DNA of 64,000 bases from Alkaliphilus peptidifermentans DSM 18978 (GCF_900101495.1 NZ_FMUS01000008.1:62001-126000); one strand, 5' to 3'. Positions 54,701 to 64,000 are shown, counted from the first letter of the stretch. Notes: generated from the letters alone by a model not told the origin. Translations and numbers: made by a program.

Positions 54701-55645
54701 ATGGATTTTATGAATGACAAGGATGAGAGAAAAAATATATTGGCATTTTTGTGTGTTTGCATTGTATGGGGCTCTACCTATTTAGCCATAAGAATAGGTG
54801 TTAGTGCTTTCCCTCCAGCGTTATTTGCTGGCCTTCGTTTTTTGCTGGCAGGCTTAGCTATGGTTATTTATGCTTGTTTAAAAGGCCTGAAGTTTCCTAA
54901 TAAAATTGATATTAGAAGACTTTCAATAGTAGGGCTATTTTTATTGGTGGGAGGCAATGGCTTAGTAGTATTGGCCAGCCAATGGGTTCATTCTGGTATA
55001 ACTTCCCTTATAGTTGCCTCTATGCCAATCTTTATGGCATTAATAGAGCTTTGTTTACCTAAGTCCAGTAGGATTGCTGGTAAAGGCTGGTTTGGTCTCA
55101 TTCTTGGATTTTCGGGGGTGGTTTTACTTGTAATCACCAGTTCAGGAACAGGAGCCATCAATGTAAGCGGAGCCTTAATACTTATATGTGCCACCCTGTT
55201 TTGGTCAATAGGCTCTGTATACTCAAAACAGTTTAGATCTACTGGTTCAATTGTAACCCATATAGGTATACAGATGCTGGCAGGAGGAATTGTTCTTACA
55301 TCAATTGGAATATTCTTAGGCGAAGTGTCCCGCGTTAACCTAACACTAAAGGGTATAGGATCTATTTTATATTTGGCTATATTCGGTTCAGTACTAGCTT
55401 ATAGCTGCTATATCTATATACTTATGAGATGGCCCGCTTCTAAAGCTGGAACCTATGCCTATGTTAATCCTTTGGTTGCAATATTTCTCGGTTTTATTGT
55501 TTTGAAGGAGCCTATTTCACTAAAGATACTTATTTGTACAGGGGTTATCCTTATGGGAGTGTTTCTAGTTCAAACGTCAAAATTAAAACCAGTATCTGAA
55601 GCTGTACTACAGGTTGATTCTGTCAACACCAGTGGAGAAGTATAG
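54701..55645 (+). CDS. EamA/DMT-superfamily transporter
   Basis: The 314-residue protein has ten membrane segments and two EamA repeats. The first begins CVCIVWGSTYLAIRIGVSAFPPALFAGLRFLLAG; the second includes LFWSIGSVYSKQF, and SKAGTYAYVNPLVAIFLG lies near 255. It is a drug/metabolite exporter of the YedA/RhaT-like group. AGGAGGTTAT-like sequence (TGGAGGTTATATGTC) precedes the ATG. Substrate not predictable. Confidence 0.85.
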   Translation: MDFMNDKDERKNILAFLCVCIVWGSTYLAIRIGVSAFPPALFAGLRFLLAGLAMVIYACLKGLKFPNKIDIRRLSIVGLFLLVGGNGLVVLASQWVHSGITSLIVASMPIFMALIELCLPKSSRIAGKGWFGLILGFSGVVLLVITSSGTGAINVSGALILICATLFWSIGSVYSKQFRSTGSIVTHIGIQMLAGGIVLTSIGIFLGEVSRVNLTLKGIGSILYLAIFGSVLAYSCYIYILMRWPASKAGTYAYVNPLVAIFLGFIVLKEPISLKILICTGVILMGVFLVQTSKLKPVSEAVLQVDSVNTSGEV

Positions 55646-55681
55646 GTCTTTTATTCTATTTTATTTAAAGTTTTTAATAAC

Positions 55682-56746
55682 TTACAATATAACTTTTCTT
55701 ACAAATGGAGAGGTCATAGAAGTAAGTAAAGCTGCATAGTTTAAGTCGAATGATACAATGTCACCAATATTCTTATCTGGGATTTGTGTCATGTCAACTA
55801 ATGTATGGTCACTAGTAGCACCTATAACTTTAATTTTCGATTGACTGGGTATTAGACCATCGATATTTGTATCCTGGCGACCCATATTTAGAATAGCCCG
55901 TGTCATTATTCCTCTATCCTCAATAGTAGGGGTATTACCAAATGCATCTTGTCCAATTTCACCTACAGGCAATGACGGTTTTGATTTTTTCTCAATTATT
56001 TCTGCACATAAAGTAAACGCATCTTGATAAGTACCATGCCATAATTCTCTACCTACTGTCTCTCGGCCTAGAAGTATCCCTTCTCCTATTCTAAAGTGAT
56101 TAATCCGATCAGGCAATTTACCTGAGGACAAGAGTTTAAAAGAACTAGAATTTCCACCCGATAAATACTGAAGCTTTATCATAAATTTATCTTCTACTTC
56201 TTCGACTAAATCAACTAACTGTTTATTATTCTCATAAGTTGGTATCGTTCCATTTAAATCCGTCAAATTAGTTCCAAGACCAACTATTTGAATACCTCTC
56301 ATGGAAATAATTTCTTTAACTAGAGGAATTAATTCATCCGGCCAAACACCCTCCCGTAAATCACCTAGATCAACCATTATAATAATTTTATGTATTGTCC
56401 CTTTTTTTAAGCTAGCTTCAGATAGGGCTCTTATAACCTCATACTCAGAATTCAAGCTGTAATCTGCCACAGAAACAACCCTTTCAATTTCTGACATATG
56501 GGGTGATCTCATTAATAGTATAGGTACATGAATATTACTTTTCCTCAGTCCTTCAATATTATCCAGGCGAGATTCTCCAATCCATTCAACCCCTCCACGA
56601 ATCATAGCTTGTGCAACTTCAGGCATTCCCAATGTACCTTTTGTAACTCCTGTTACTGATACTCCATATTCTTTACACTGATTAACTATTGTTCTTGCGT
56701 TATGTTGGATTTTTGAGATATCAATCTTTATATAAGGTGTTTTCAT
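55682..56746 (-). CDS. Alanine/ornithine racemase-family PLP enzyme (Orr-like)
   Basis: The 354-residue PLP barrel protein has IDISKIQHNARTIVNQCKEYGVSVTGVTKG at the N-terminus, with the probable Schiff-base lysine in GVTKG (K36). RIGEGILLGRETVG lies near 220, and a C-terminal beta part follows. The length and the opening match the clostridial ornithine racemase (Orr) group and YhfX-like proteins rather than classic Alr. The enzyme may provide D-ornithine for amino acid fermentation (family knowledge). AGGAGGATATATGG precedes the ATG. Confidence 0.8.
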   Translation of the reverse strand: MKTPYIKIDISKIQHNARTIVNQCKEYGVSVTGVTKGTLGMPEVAQAMIRGGVEWIGESRLDNIEGLRKSNIHVPILLMRSPHMSEIERVVSVADYSLNSEYEVIRALSEASLKKGTIHKIIIMVDLGDLREGVWPDELIPLVKEIISMRGIQIVGLGTNLTDLNGTIPTYENNKQLVDLVEEVEDKFMIKLQYLSGGNSSSFKLLSSGKLPDRINHFRIGEGILLGRETVGRELWHGTYQDAFTLCAEIIEKKSKPSLPVGEIGQDAFGNTPTIEDRGIMTRAILNMGRQDTNIDGLIPSQSKIKVIGATSDHTLVDMTQIPDKNIGDIVSFDLNYAALLTSMTSPFVRKVIL

Positions 56747-56990
56747 CCATATATCCTCCTAATTTTATATTTAACAACCCCGAAACCATTAAATTATTTG
56801 TAGTAATTCGACTTTTCTTAATCATAATATAATTCTATCATGGAAATATATAGTAATATAGTAATTTGTAAGAATTATCACAAGGTTAGTATAGTTTTTT
56901 ATAAAATAACTATTATAGCTACTTATAAATGGAAAAATACTTAGAAAATTCATGAATTCTCTAATTGTCATATTGATTATTATATGGTAC

Positions 56991-59900
56991 TTACTGTAAC
57001 CATCCTTCTCTTACAACATATCCACCAAGATCTCCACCCTGTGGCCCCATCTCAATAATCCAATCCCCTTGCTGTATCAGTAAAGGGTTATGCTCTATTA
57101 CAATTACTGTTGCTCCATTATTTGTAAGCTCCTTCAGGATATACACCAGTTTTTTTATATCTTCGTCATGTAATCCAGTTGTGGGCTCATCAAGTATATA
57201 TATTGCATCTTGAGTTTTCTCATCACATAATCCTTTTGCTAGTTTTATTCTCTGTGCTTCTCCACCTGACAAGGTTGTAGCACTTTGACCTAACTTAATG
57301 TAAGGAAGTCCTACTTTATCCAGCATATCCAGTATCTTAAAGATTTTATCTTCTTCTTTAAATAATTCCTTTACTTCTCTGATTTCAAGCTCCAACAAAT
57401 CTGAAATTGAATATCCTTTATACTTAACCCCTAAGACCTTCTCCTTATATCTCTTTCCATTGCACCTTGAGCATATGGTGTATATATCCGACATAAAATA
57501 CATAGGAACTGCTATTTGTCCTGCTCCTTTGCATTCCTCACATTGACCCTTAGTACTATTAAAACTAAAACATTCCTTAGTCAGTTTCTTCTTTTTGGCT
57601 TCTTCTAAATTTCCATAAAAATCTCTAATCAAATCGAATACTCCTGTGTACGTTCCAGGATTTGATCTTGGAGTCCTTCCAATCGCTTTTTGACCAACAT
57701 AATATATATTGCTTATATTTTTAGTGCCAATTATACTATCATAATCTTCAGGTGTATCAAAGCTTTTTCCAAGCTCTTTTAAAACTGCGGGATATAAAGT
57801 CTTGGATATAAGACTACTTTTCCCTGAACCACTGACCCCAATCACACATATCAATTTTGATAGGGGAATTGTAATGTCAATATTTTTAAGATTATTAGTC
57901 CTTGCACCTTTTATTGATAATTTACTCTCCCCTTTAATCACCTTGTCTTGCACCTGATAAGGAAAATCATCTATATAATCCTTAATCTGACCTTCTACTT
58001 CTTCAGCACGCAGCAATTCTCCTCCGTATTGACCAGCTCCTGGACCAATTTCCACTATGAAATCGGCCATATCAATAAATTCTTTTTTATGCTCAACCAT
58101 CACCACTGTATTATTTAGCTTCTTTAAATCCTTGATGATTCCCATCAGAAATTGAAAATCTTTTGGGTGTAATCCTTTTGATGGTTCATCCATAACATAT
58201 AGGATATTGGTTAGTCCCGAACCAAATTGTGATGCAATTTTCAGCCTCTGAGCCTCACCACCAGACAATGAAGGGATGCTTCTATCCAGACATAGGTAAC
58301 TTAATCCAACTTGCTCAAGCCTTTTTAATCTAGTAAGTAGTTTTATAAATATTCCCTTAGTTTTTTCTTTTTCTGTTATAGACAACTTATCATATGTAGT
58401 ATGACACCAATATTTAAGTCTTGTTATATTCATTTTGGTAGCTTCTGGATATCTTGTAAATCCTATCCTAACTAAACGACCTTCATCCATAAGTCGTTCT
58501 CCTTGACACCTACTACATTTTTTCTTAACAATAAAGCGTTCAAAATGAGTCATAGATTTATCTGCATTATTTTCCCTTACCAAACGATTCAAAGTATTGA
58601 TAACACCTTCCACTGGTCGTGTGATGGTACCCTTTCTACCATTAGTATTCTCATAACTCAAGCTCACTTCCCTTCCTGCTGAGCCATAAAAGAGTTGTCG
58701 CTTAAATTCATCAGAAAGATCCTTGAAGGGGACTTCTAAATTCTCCTTCATATCTTCAGCTAATGCAAGAATCTCTCCCCGCATCCAGTTAGCATTAGGC
58801 TTTTCCCTATGTTTTCTCAGATTACCCCACCATACAGATGCTCCATCTAATATGGAAATATCAGGGTTGTTTACAATCAGATCTAAATCAACTTGCATTT
58901 CCTCACCCAGTCCTTTGCATACAGGACACATATATTCTGTATGATTGTAATTAAATAGAGCTGGAGTGGACTCAAAAAAAATGGTACCGCAACTGCTACA
59001 TACATTATTTTCTGGCACAGGAATATTACAATGGGGGCATATACCCTCACCTATTGTAGCAAATAATAATCTTAAAAAGTCACTAGTTCTTGTTACAGAG
59101 CCAACTGTTGATCTAGGGTTTAAACCTAGCTGTGTCTGTTCAATTGCTATAGATGGCTGTAGTCCCGTTATTTTTCCAACCTTAGTGTCCTTTGAATCAT
59201 TTACAATAGGTGGGTTGGAAGCAACTAAATCAATAAACTGTTTTTGACTTTCATGATAAATCGTGTCAAAGGCAAGACTTGACTTACCACTTCCGCTAAC
59301 TCCAGTGATTACTGTAATTTTTTCTTTAGGAATTCTTACAGAAATATCCTTTAAGTTATTAATTGATGCATTTTCTACTATAATTTCATTTTGATTAATG
59401 TTTAATTCAAAGCAATCATCACCTTCAAGCTCCTTCAAATATATTACCTCTTCATTGGTAGCTTCTTTTGTTGTTATATCAATTGGCATACTGTTTTCCA
59501 TTGTTTCTTGAAACACCTTGAATCTTGTCCAATGCTCTAACCATAATGGTACCTTTGCATCATCAAAAACCTCAACCTCACTATAAGGCATAATTTGTAA
59601 AACAATAGAGTGCTCAAACCCATCAAAGCCTGATACGACAATATTATGATTATGCGGATCTACATGTAGTACCTTTACAACAGTTGACGCCAGTGGGTTG
59701 GGCCTTACCGGAGACCTGGTTGCAAAAATTCCAGACTTCGGGGAATTTTCATAGGGTGGATTACACATACAGCAGCTGCGATATTTTTTGTCATCAAATC
59801 TATGAAACCACCAAAGCACACGAATATAATCTCCAGTCTTTATTTTTTCAAGAGTTCCTTTTATTTTATTTCCCGATAGTTTTTCATTTTCATAAAATTG

Positions 59901-60287
59901 TATTAGTCCCCTATGATTCACAAACAGATACTCTCCAATATGCTCACCTTTGAAGGGGATCATATCGAATATATTTTCTTCGGTACTATCATGAACTCTT
60001 TCTTCACATGGGAAATATGGTTTAATATCTACAAGCTCACCTTCTAGAGCTCTACCTTCCACTACCATTTCTCCGCTTTTTTCATTTATTTCCTTCAATA
60101 CTGCACCATAGCAAATAATTCCTTCTTCACATTTGGTAAAAATAAGGCAATGGCTAAAATGATCTAATTTTATCAACGCATCTCTGAATTCTTCATTTAT
60201 CACCATTTTTATGATACTATCTGTACCATCAAATTTGCTCTTCAACACTTCATAATTCCCAATAGCAACACACTTAATTTTTTTCAT
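56991..60287 (-). CDS. TsaA-like domain(s) fused to a UvrA2-type ABC protein
   Basis: The 1098-residue protein is a fusion. Residues 1-105 look like a degenerate TsaA/TrmO domain (ALIKLDHFSHCLIF, EGELVDIKPYFPCEERV). Residues 115-240 form a second one with the signature GIFATRSPVRPNPLAS (186-201), preceded by SCCMCNPP. From about 300 to the end is a UvrA-type protein: Walker A GVSGSGKSS (329-337), CxxC zinc pairs (CPHC, CSSC, CPVC, CSRC, CEEC), two LSGGEAQR signatures, and a second Walker A near 815. The UvrA part (about 790 residues) is shorter than housekeeping UvrA, as in UvrA2/DrrC resistance proteins. It follows an AraC/GyrI regulator by 16 bp. Confidence 0.82.
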   Translation of the reverse strand: MKKIKCVAIGNYEVLKSKFDGTDSIIKMVINEEFRDALIKLDHFSHCLIFTKCEEGIICYGAVLKEINEKSGEMVVEGRALEGELVDIKPYFPCEERVHDSTEENIFDMIPFKGEHIGEYLFVNHRGLIQFYENEKLSGNKIKGTLEKIKTGDYIRVLWWFHRFDDKKYRSCCMCNPPYENSPKSGIFATRSPVRPNPLASTVVKVLHVDPHNHNIVVSGFDGFEHSIVLQIMPYSEVEVFDDAKVPLWLEHWTRFKVFQETMENSMPIDITTKEATNEEVIYLKELEGDDCFELNINQNEIIVENASINNLKDISVRIPKEKITVITGVSGSGKSSLAFDTIYHESQKQFIDLVASNPPIVNDSKDTKVGKITGLQPSIAIEQTQLGLNPRSTVGSVTRTSDFLRLLFATIGEGICPHCNIPVPENNVCSSCGTIFFESTPALFNYNHTEYMCPVCKGLGEEMQVDLDLIVNNPDISILDGASVWWGNLRKHREKPNANWMRGEILALAEDMKENLEVPFKDLSDEFKRQLFYGSAGREVSLSYENTNGRKGTITRPVEGVINTLNRLVRENNADKSMTHFERFIVKKKCSRCQGERLMDEGRLVRIGFTRYPEATKMNITRLKYWCHTTYDKLSITEKEKTKGIFIKLLTRLKRLEQVGLSYLCLDRSIPSLSGGEAQRLKIASQFGSGLTNILYVMDEPSKGLHPKDFQFLMGIIKDLKKLNNTVVMVEHKKEFIDMADFIVEIGPGAGQYGGELLRAEEVEGQIKDYIDDFPYQVQDKVIKGESKLSIKGARTNNLKNIDITIPLSKLICVIGVSGSGKSSLISKTLYPAVLKELGKSFDTPEDYDSIIGTKNISNIYYVGQKAIGRTPRSNPGTYTGVFDLIRDFYGNLEEAKKKKLTKECFSFNSTKGQCEECKGAGQIAVPMYFMSDIYTICSRCNGKRYKEKVLGVKYKGYSISDLLELEIREVKELFKEEDKIFKILDMLDKVGLPYIKLGQSATTLSGGEAQRIKLAKGLCDEKTQDAIYILDEPTTGLHDEDIKKLVYILKELTNNGATVIVIEHNPLLIQQGDWIIEMGPQGGDLGGYVVREGWLQ

Positions 60288-60303
60288 TTAATAATCATTC
60301 CTT

Positions 60304-61212
60304 TCATTTAAGGGGAGCTATTGGAATGAAAATCTCTACAACCCTCCCCTCTTTACCTTCAATAAATCCTTCCAATGGATAATGCTCAAAACATATCCTG
60401 TCATCAGGTATATAACCACTCTCCGGCAACCATTTAGAAAACATATAATTCCAAGCACCTTGATACTCATCTTTCTTAAGTAAAAACTTACCAACAGCAT
60501 ATTTTCCGCCTTCTAGATGCATACTTCCAAATTCTCCAACTCCTGCTACATCTTCAGCAATAGACATGCAAACACTGACCCTCAGTTTATTTTCCATTGT
60601 CAGATCGCCATAATCATGATATGCAGCAAACCATGCTGATTCCTTCTCGATAAGGTTTTGGGAAGAGGCATAATCATAAAGCTTTGAAAACATACCCATA
60701 AACAGATGGGAATCCCCTTTATAGGAGCCAATGTGCCTGATATATATCACCTTTGTGGGTTCCTTTGATCTAATAGATAGGTCTATAGGTATATTATAAT
60801 GCTCCTTTTCATAAAATACTTTTCCATTTGTGCTATAATTAACCTTAATTAAATCTAAATCATTAAGCTTTCTAATCTGACTTGCATTTATTCCATATCT
60901 TTCTTTGAATGCTTTAGCAAATGACGCTTGATTGGAGAATCCAACTGTTAGGGCAATATCTAAAATTGGAAGACTCCTATTGCTACGAATTAGAAAGGCA
61001 GCTTTTTCTAGCCGCAATCTCTTAATAAAACTATATAGACTTTCACCCGTTATTTGATGGTAAATCCTTTGAAAATGAAAAACAGAAAAACATGCTATAT
61101 TAGCTAGCTGTTCTATATGTAACTCATCCTCCAAATGTTTTTCGATATAGTCTTGCACAGCATTAATTTTGGAAATATAGATTTGTCTAGATTCATTAAA
61201 TATTAATTCCAT
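60304..61212 (-). CDS. AraC-family regulator with GyrI-like effector domain
   Basis: The 302-residue protein has an AraC DNA-binding domain at the N-terminus (about 12-112: IEKHLEDELHIEQLANIACFSVFHFQRIYHQITGESL, then LDIALTVGFSNQASFAKAFKERYG). A GyrI/SOUL-like small-molecule domain follows (about 145-302). This architecture (Rob, BmrR-like sensors) binds amphiphilic drugs. It is cotranscribed with the TsaA-UvrA fusion, so it probably controls that gene and the pair responds to a toxic compound. Confidence 0.86.
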   Translation of the reverse strand: MELIFNESRQIYISKINAVQDYIEKHLEDELHIEQLANIACFSVFHFQRIYHQITGESLYSFIKRLRLEKAAFLIRSNRSLPILDIALTVGFSNQASFAKAFKERYGINASQIRKLNDLDLIKVNYSTNGKVFYEKEHYNIPIDLSIRSKEPTKVIYIRHIGSYKGDSHLFMGMFSKLYDYASSQNLIEKESAWFAAYHDYGDLTMENKLRVSVCMSIAEDVAGVGEFGSMHLEGGKYAVGKFLLKKDEYQGAWNYMFSKWLPESGYIPDDRICFEHYPLEGFIEGKEGRVVEIFIPIAPLK

Positions 61213-61285
61213 AGTACACCCCCTAAGTCTCTTTTCCTCTGATCCTCTGCCCCTATGACTTCCTTCAAAGCCTTCTATTCAAATA

Positions 61286-61332
61286 ATATAGGGTTACTAA
61301 CTTAATCTAATATTAAGTTAGTAACCCTATAT
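61286..61332. terminator. Long perfect hairpin between deoD and the araC-type gene
   Basis: A 21-bp perfect stem (61286-61306 with 61312-61332) around a 5-nt loop. The core reads TAGGGTTACTAACTTAAT. It likely ends the deoD transcript, though its length could also reflect a palindromic repeat. Confidence 0.65.
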
Positions 61333-61354
61333 ATACAGTATCTTATTTACATAT

Positions 61355-61417
61355 TAACATAATTAAAATTCCAACTAAATCTCTTATTAGGATCGACAAT
61401 AGTAGCCATGCTGAGTA
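61355..61417 (-). CDS. Possible 20-residue ORF downstream of deoD
   Basis: A minus-strand ATG in the stretch near 61412 has a strong ribosome site (AGAAGGAGAG) seven to eight bases upstream and opens a 20-codon frame ending FNYVNM. In the same frame, open sequence extends upstream toward deoD, so it could instead be the tail of a decayed gene. Coordinates approximate; function unknown. Confidence 0.25.
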
Positions 61418-61509
61418 CTCTCCTTCTAAGGTGATTCTTATAGGTAATCCTTTCTAATTTCTCAGTAAATAATCTTAAAAGTATACCGTCTACTTTTATT
61501 TTATTTTTT

Positions 61510-62223
61510 CTACTCTGCCATTTCCAAGGCGATCTTCATCATATTGGTAAATGCATTTTGTCGTTCTTCAGAAGTTGTTATTTCTTTAGTTGCAAGGTTG
61601 TCGGATACAGTAAGTAAACATGATGCATTCCTTCCAAGGACCTTTGCATTATGGAAAAGTGCAAAAGCTTCCATTTCTACAGCCACACAGCCATACTTCT
61701 CATATATTTCCTTATATTCATCAAAATTTTCCCTATAAAATACATCAGAAGTATGAATTCTCTCTATATGAATGGGAATCCCTAATTCATTTGCATAGTT
61801 TATAAGACTCCGGTTTAATTCTGGAGTACCCTCTATAATGTCACCTTCATAACCACTTTGCACTTTAGCATAGCTAGATTCACTCCAGGCATCCTTCGCC
61901 AATATTACATCATACAATTTGACCTCTGGAGTATACCCTCCGCAGGATCCGATTCGCACTATGTTTTCTACGTCGTAAAACTTGTAAAGCTCATAGGAAT
62001 AGATCCCTATGCTGGGCATTCCCATACCACTTGCCATAACAGAAATTCTTCTTCCTCTGTAGGTTCCGGTATATCCAAAAACATTTCTAACTTTATTAAA
62101 CTGTTTTACATCGGCCAAAAATGTATCTACTATGAACTTTGCCCGCAGGGGATCCCCAGGCATTATAACAGTTTTTGCGATTTCATCCTTATTTTTCGAT
62201 TCTATATGTGGTGTTGGTATCAT
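61510..62223 (-). CDS. deoD: Purine nucleoside phosphorylase, DeoD type
   Basis: The 237-residue protein has the trimeric/hexameric phosphorylase motifs: MPGDPLRAKFIVD (residues 21-33, phosphate loop), GMGMPSIGIYSYEL near 66, RIGSCGG near 90, VEMEAFALF near 180 (sugar and base site) and TVSDNLATKE near 203. It cleaves purine nucleosides with phosphate to base and ribose-1-phosphate. TGGAGGGAAAATT precedes the ATG. Monocistronic as seen. Confidence 0.92.
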   Translation of the reverse strand: MIPTPHIESKNKDEIAKTVIMPGDPLRAKFIVDTFLADVKQFNKVRNVFGYTGTYRGRRISVMASGMGMPSIGIYSYELYKFYDVENIVRIGSCGGYTPEVKLYDVILAKDAWSESSYAKVQSGYEGDIIEGTPELNRSLINYANELGIPIHIERIHTSDVFYRENFDEYKEIYEKYGCVAVEMEAFALFHNAKVLGRNASCLLTVSDNLATKEITTSEERQNAFTNMMKIALEMAE

Positions 62224-62464
62224 AATTTTCCCTCCAATTAAAATTTAATATGAAACCATATTATTAAACTAACTAATCTTATAAGCTCTGCTCTTATTAA
62301 GCCTTAATGGTAATTCTACCCATCTGAAATTTTACTATAAGTTTAACATACTATGAATAACTCTACAAGGTGCTTATTATAGGGTAAATATAAATGCTAA
62401 AGTTTTATTATACCGTATTTCAGGACTGGTTTTTCAGAAGTTTCAAGATTATTTCCAATTCAAC

Positions 62465-62510
62465 AAAAAACACCGAGTCCCTTATATTATTATATATGGA
62501 ATCAGTGTTC
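62465..62510 (-). terminator. Terminator after the DUF2200 gene
   Basis: On the minus strand AACACTGATTCC pairs (with mismatches) with GGGACTCGGTGTT around an AT-rich loop and is followed by TTTTTTG. Confidence 0.65.
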
Positions 62511-62521
62511 TTCGTTTTTAA

Positions 62522-62872
62522 TTATTTCCGTAAAATCTTATCCATCGCTTTTCCTTTTGCTAACTCATCGATCAGCTTATCCAAATAGCGAATTTCCTTC
62601 ATAGTTGGTTCTTCGATGTTTTCCACTCGGACACCGCAGACCACCCCTTTGATCAAAGCTCGTGAAGGATTCAGTTGGGGAGCATCCGCAAAGAAGGTCT
62701 CAAAGTCTGTCTGTTTTTCCAGTTGCGCTTCTAACTCTTCCTGGCTATATCCAGTCAACCATTGAATAATTTCATCGACTTCAGATTTTGTACGTCCTTT
62801 TCTCTCCGCCTTCGCAACATAATGGGGATAGACTTTTGCGAAACTCATTGTATAGATATGATGTTTGCTCAT
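62522..62872 (-). CDS. DUF2200 protein
   Basis: The 116-residue protein matches DUF2200 over its length: [39 protein letters not shown] at the start and [28 protein letters not shown] at the end. The protein is small, soluble and basic, with no known function. AGAGGTGATATT precedes the ATG. The slightly higher GC in the central part compared with neighbours may reflect transfer. Confidence 0.85.
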   Translation of the reverse strand: MSKHHIYTMSFAKVYPHYVAKAERKGRTKSEVDEIIQWLTGYSQEELEAQLEKQTDFETFFADAPQLNPSRALIKGVVCGVRVENIEEPTMKEIRYLDKLIDELAKGKAMDKILRK

Positions 62873-63007
62873 AATATCACCTCTCTTATATTATTTTCTG
62901 TAGCTTATCATAAAAGCATTGGGTTTCACTTATGCAAGATTGATAAATAAACCAATAACATAAGGTAATTGGTTCTCAATAAAAATAAAATGAGAATACT
63001 ACACTAA

Positions 63008-63511
63008 TTAAATTTCATAATAATCTAACTTTGTCTCAAATATTTCCTTCTGCCCTTTAAATTCAAAATTAAGTTTAGATAATACTTTCTTTGATTGAAT
63101 GTTATCAGGGTATACAATTGCTACTAGCTTCTTATTTGGAAATTTAGTTCTATAATACTGGATGAAATTTTTACCTATTTCTGTAGCATATCCTTTATTC
63201 CACTCTCTGTAGTCTAATGCATATAAATATTCTGTTGCATCAAGTTCATTTATGTACTTAACGCCAACTTGACCTATTAGTTTTTTGCTTTCCTTTGATA
63301 TAACAGCAAAAACACCGATGCCATTTTTTGAAAACTCCTTGATAAAGTAGTTGATAGTATTTCTTGCTTCCTCACTGGTCTTTTGCTTTCTATTACCCAA
63401 CCACTTATATACATTTTCATCACTAATTAGCTCAATATACTCACATAAATCTGATTCATCAAATTCTCTCATTATCAACCTTTCAGTTTCAAGAATGGTT
63501 TTTGTTTTCAT
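63008..63511 (-). CDS. GNAT acetyltransferase (RimJ/RimL-like)
   Basis: The 167-residue protein opens with ETERLIMREFDESD, typical of the RimJ/RimL group, and has LIGQVGVKYIN near 80. The region YALDYREWNKGYATEIGKNFIQYY (about 98-121) is the acetyl-CoA pyrophosphate loop, with WNKGYA. The ATG at 63511 follows GGAGGTG by five bases. The acetyl acceptor is unknown. Confidence 0.84.
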   Translation of the reverse strand: MKTKTILETERLIMREFDESDLCEYIELISDENVYKWLGNRKQKTSEEARNTINYFIKEFSKNGIGVFAVISKESKKLIGQVGVKYINELDATEYLYALDYREWNKGYATEIGKNFIQYYRTKFPNKKLVAIVYPDNIQSKKVLSKLNFEFKGQKEIFETKLDYYEI

Positions 63512-63563
63512 AGAAACACCTCCATTATTATACAGAGTCATGCATTATAACTTTTTATTTCCA

Positions 63564-64000
63564 TTATTTTGAATTATTTAAATAATCCTCTTTAACTAGG
63601 GCCAATAAAACAATATCTCGATATCTACCATTTAAAAATGACGCCTGCTTCTTAATTCCTTCAACTTTAAACCCACATTTTTCTGCAATTCTCTTGCTAC
63701 CCAGATTATCCACATCAGCTTCTATTTCAAGTCTATTGATCTGTTTTGATCTAAACATAAAATCAATAAAAAGCTCTAGAGCTTCGCTTGCAAATCCTTT
63801 GCCTCTATCGATAGGACGATATATTCTATAGCCTATCTCATAGCCAGGCATGTACCATAGTCCTCTAAAGTAATTCATCTCTCCTAAAATATTGTCTTCC
63901 TTGTCTACCATAAGCATTTTTCCAGCATTATCATTCCAAAACCCTGATTGGGCGAATTTGTCTAGAAAGGACTTCTTGGTCTCCAGCATAAGAGGCCAAT
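63564..64000 (-). CDS. GNAT acetyltransferase (partial, N-terminus beyond window)
   Basis: The frame is open to the right edge. The ATG at 63989 may not be the start, because the usual RimL opening is missing and the frame continues beyond it. The visible part has GYEIGYRIYRPIDRGKGFASEALELFIDFMF, the acetyl-CoA loop (RGKGFA), and DNLGSKRIAEKCGFKVEG. It lies 22 bp past the next downstream boundary, in the same direction as the GNAT gene at 63008, and is probably cotranscribed with it. Confidence 0.82.
   Translation of the reverse strand, partial: WPLMLETKKSFLDKFAQSGFWNDNAGKMLMVDKEDNILGEMNYFRGLWYMPGYEIGYRIYRPIDRGKGFASEALELFIDFMFRSKQINRLEIEADVDNLGSKRIAEKCGFKVEGIKKQASFLNGRYRDIVLLALVKEDYLNNSK

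Overview
The window is AT-rich DNA with strong Shine-Dalgarno sites, compact operons and many short hairpin terminators. Its gene families (DUF1657/DUF421, a CBO0543-like membrane protein, a clostridial L-cysteine desulfidase, an ornithine-racemase-like enzyme, LuxC/LuxE without luciferase) point to an anaerobic, spore-forming Firmicute of the Clostridia, perhaps near Alkaliphilus (inference). I see no rRNA, tRNA, CRISPR array, phage or intact insertion sequence. Layout: (1) 1-6438, a divergent amino-sugar locus. A sugar-binding lipoprotein (cut by the window edge) and AgaS read leftwards. A GntR/UTRA regulator, a NagA-type deacetylase, a tagatose/fructose-bisphosphate aldolase and a PfkB hexose-phosphate kinase read rightwards. 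Together they fit N-acetylgalactosamine-6-phosphate breakdown to triose phosphates, controlled through GGTACGTACC operators at two near-consensus promoters. (2) 6784-10577, an M15-type peptidase, a frameshifted small ORF, a MerT-like membrane protein whose second cysteine codon is an in-frame TGA followed by a SECIS-like hairpin (probable selenoprotein), and a convergent permease/TIGR03943 pair with a Cys/His-rich loop. (3) 10739-17453, an SLH-domain protein, LuxC/LuxE-type fatty aldehyde enzymes, a SecA paralogue without the zinc tail, and a small membrane protein. (4) 17617-28372, an inverted repeat, a CBO0543-like protein, then a nine-gene leftward cluster: FadR regulator, AtuA, DUF4387, Lpl-type ABC importer, two ADP-ribosylglycohydrolase-fold proteins and a ribokinase-like kinase. 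It looks like an undescribed catabolic system for an imported N-glycoside-like compound. (5) 28637-38000, an ABC exporter, an aldose-epimerase-like protein, gene remnants, an L-cysteine desulfidase with a sigma-54 promoter and twin enhancer palindromes next to its probable sigma-54 activator, and a frameshifted haloperoxidase/PAP2 gene. (6) 38235-46443, DUF1657, a fluoride-type CLC antiporter, DUF421, a 124-bp MITE-like element inserted at a terminator, and a DUF2318/FtsX/ATPase system resembling the iron-linked Campylobacter Cj1660-1663 set. (7) 46833-51538, a TetR regulator divergent from a rifampin-phosphotransferase-like enzyme and an MFS exporter. (8) 51668-64000, a GT2 glycosyltransferase with a degenerate-GGDEF partner, an IseA-like lipoprotein, an EamA transporter, an ornithine/alanine racemase, a TsaA-UvrA fusion behind an AraC/GyrI regulator, DeoD, DUF2200 and two GNAT acetyltransferases, the last cut by the window edge. 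Starts given below were chosen by ribosome-binding sites, so several differ from the longest open frame.
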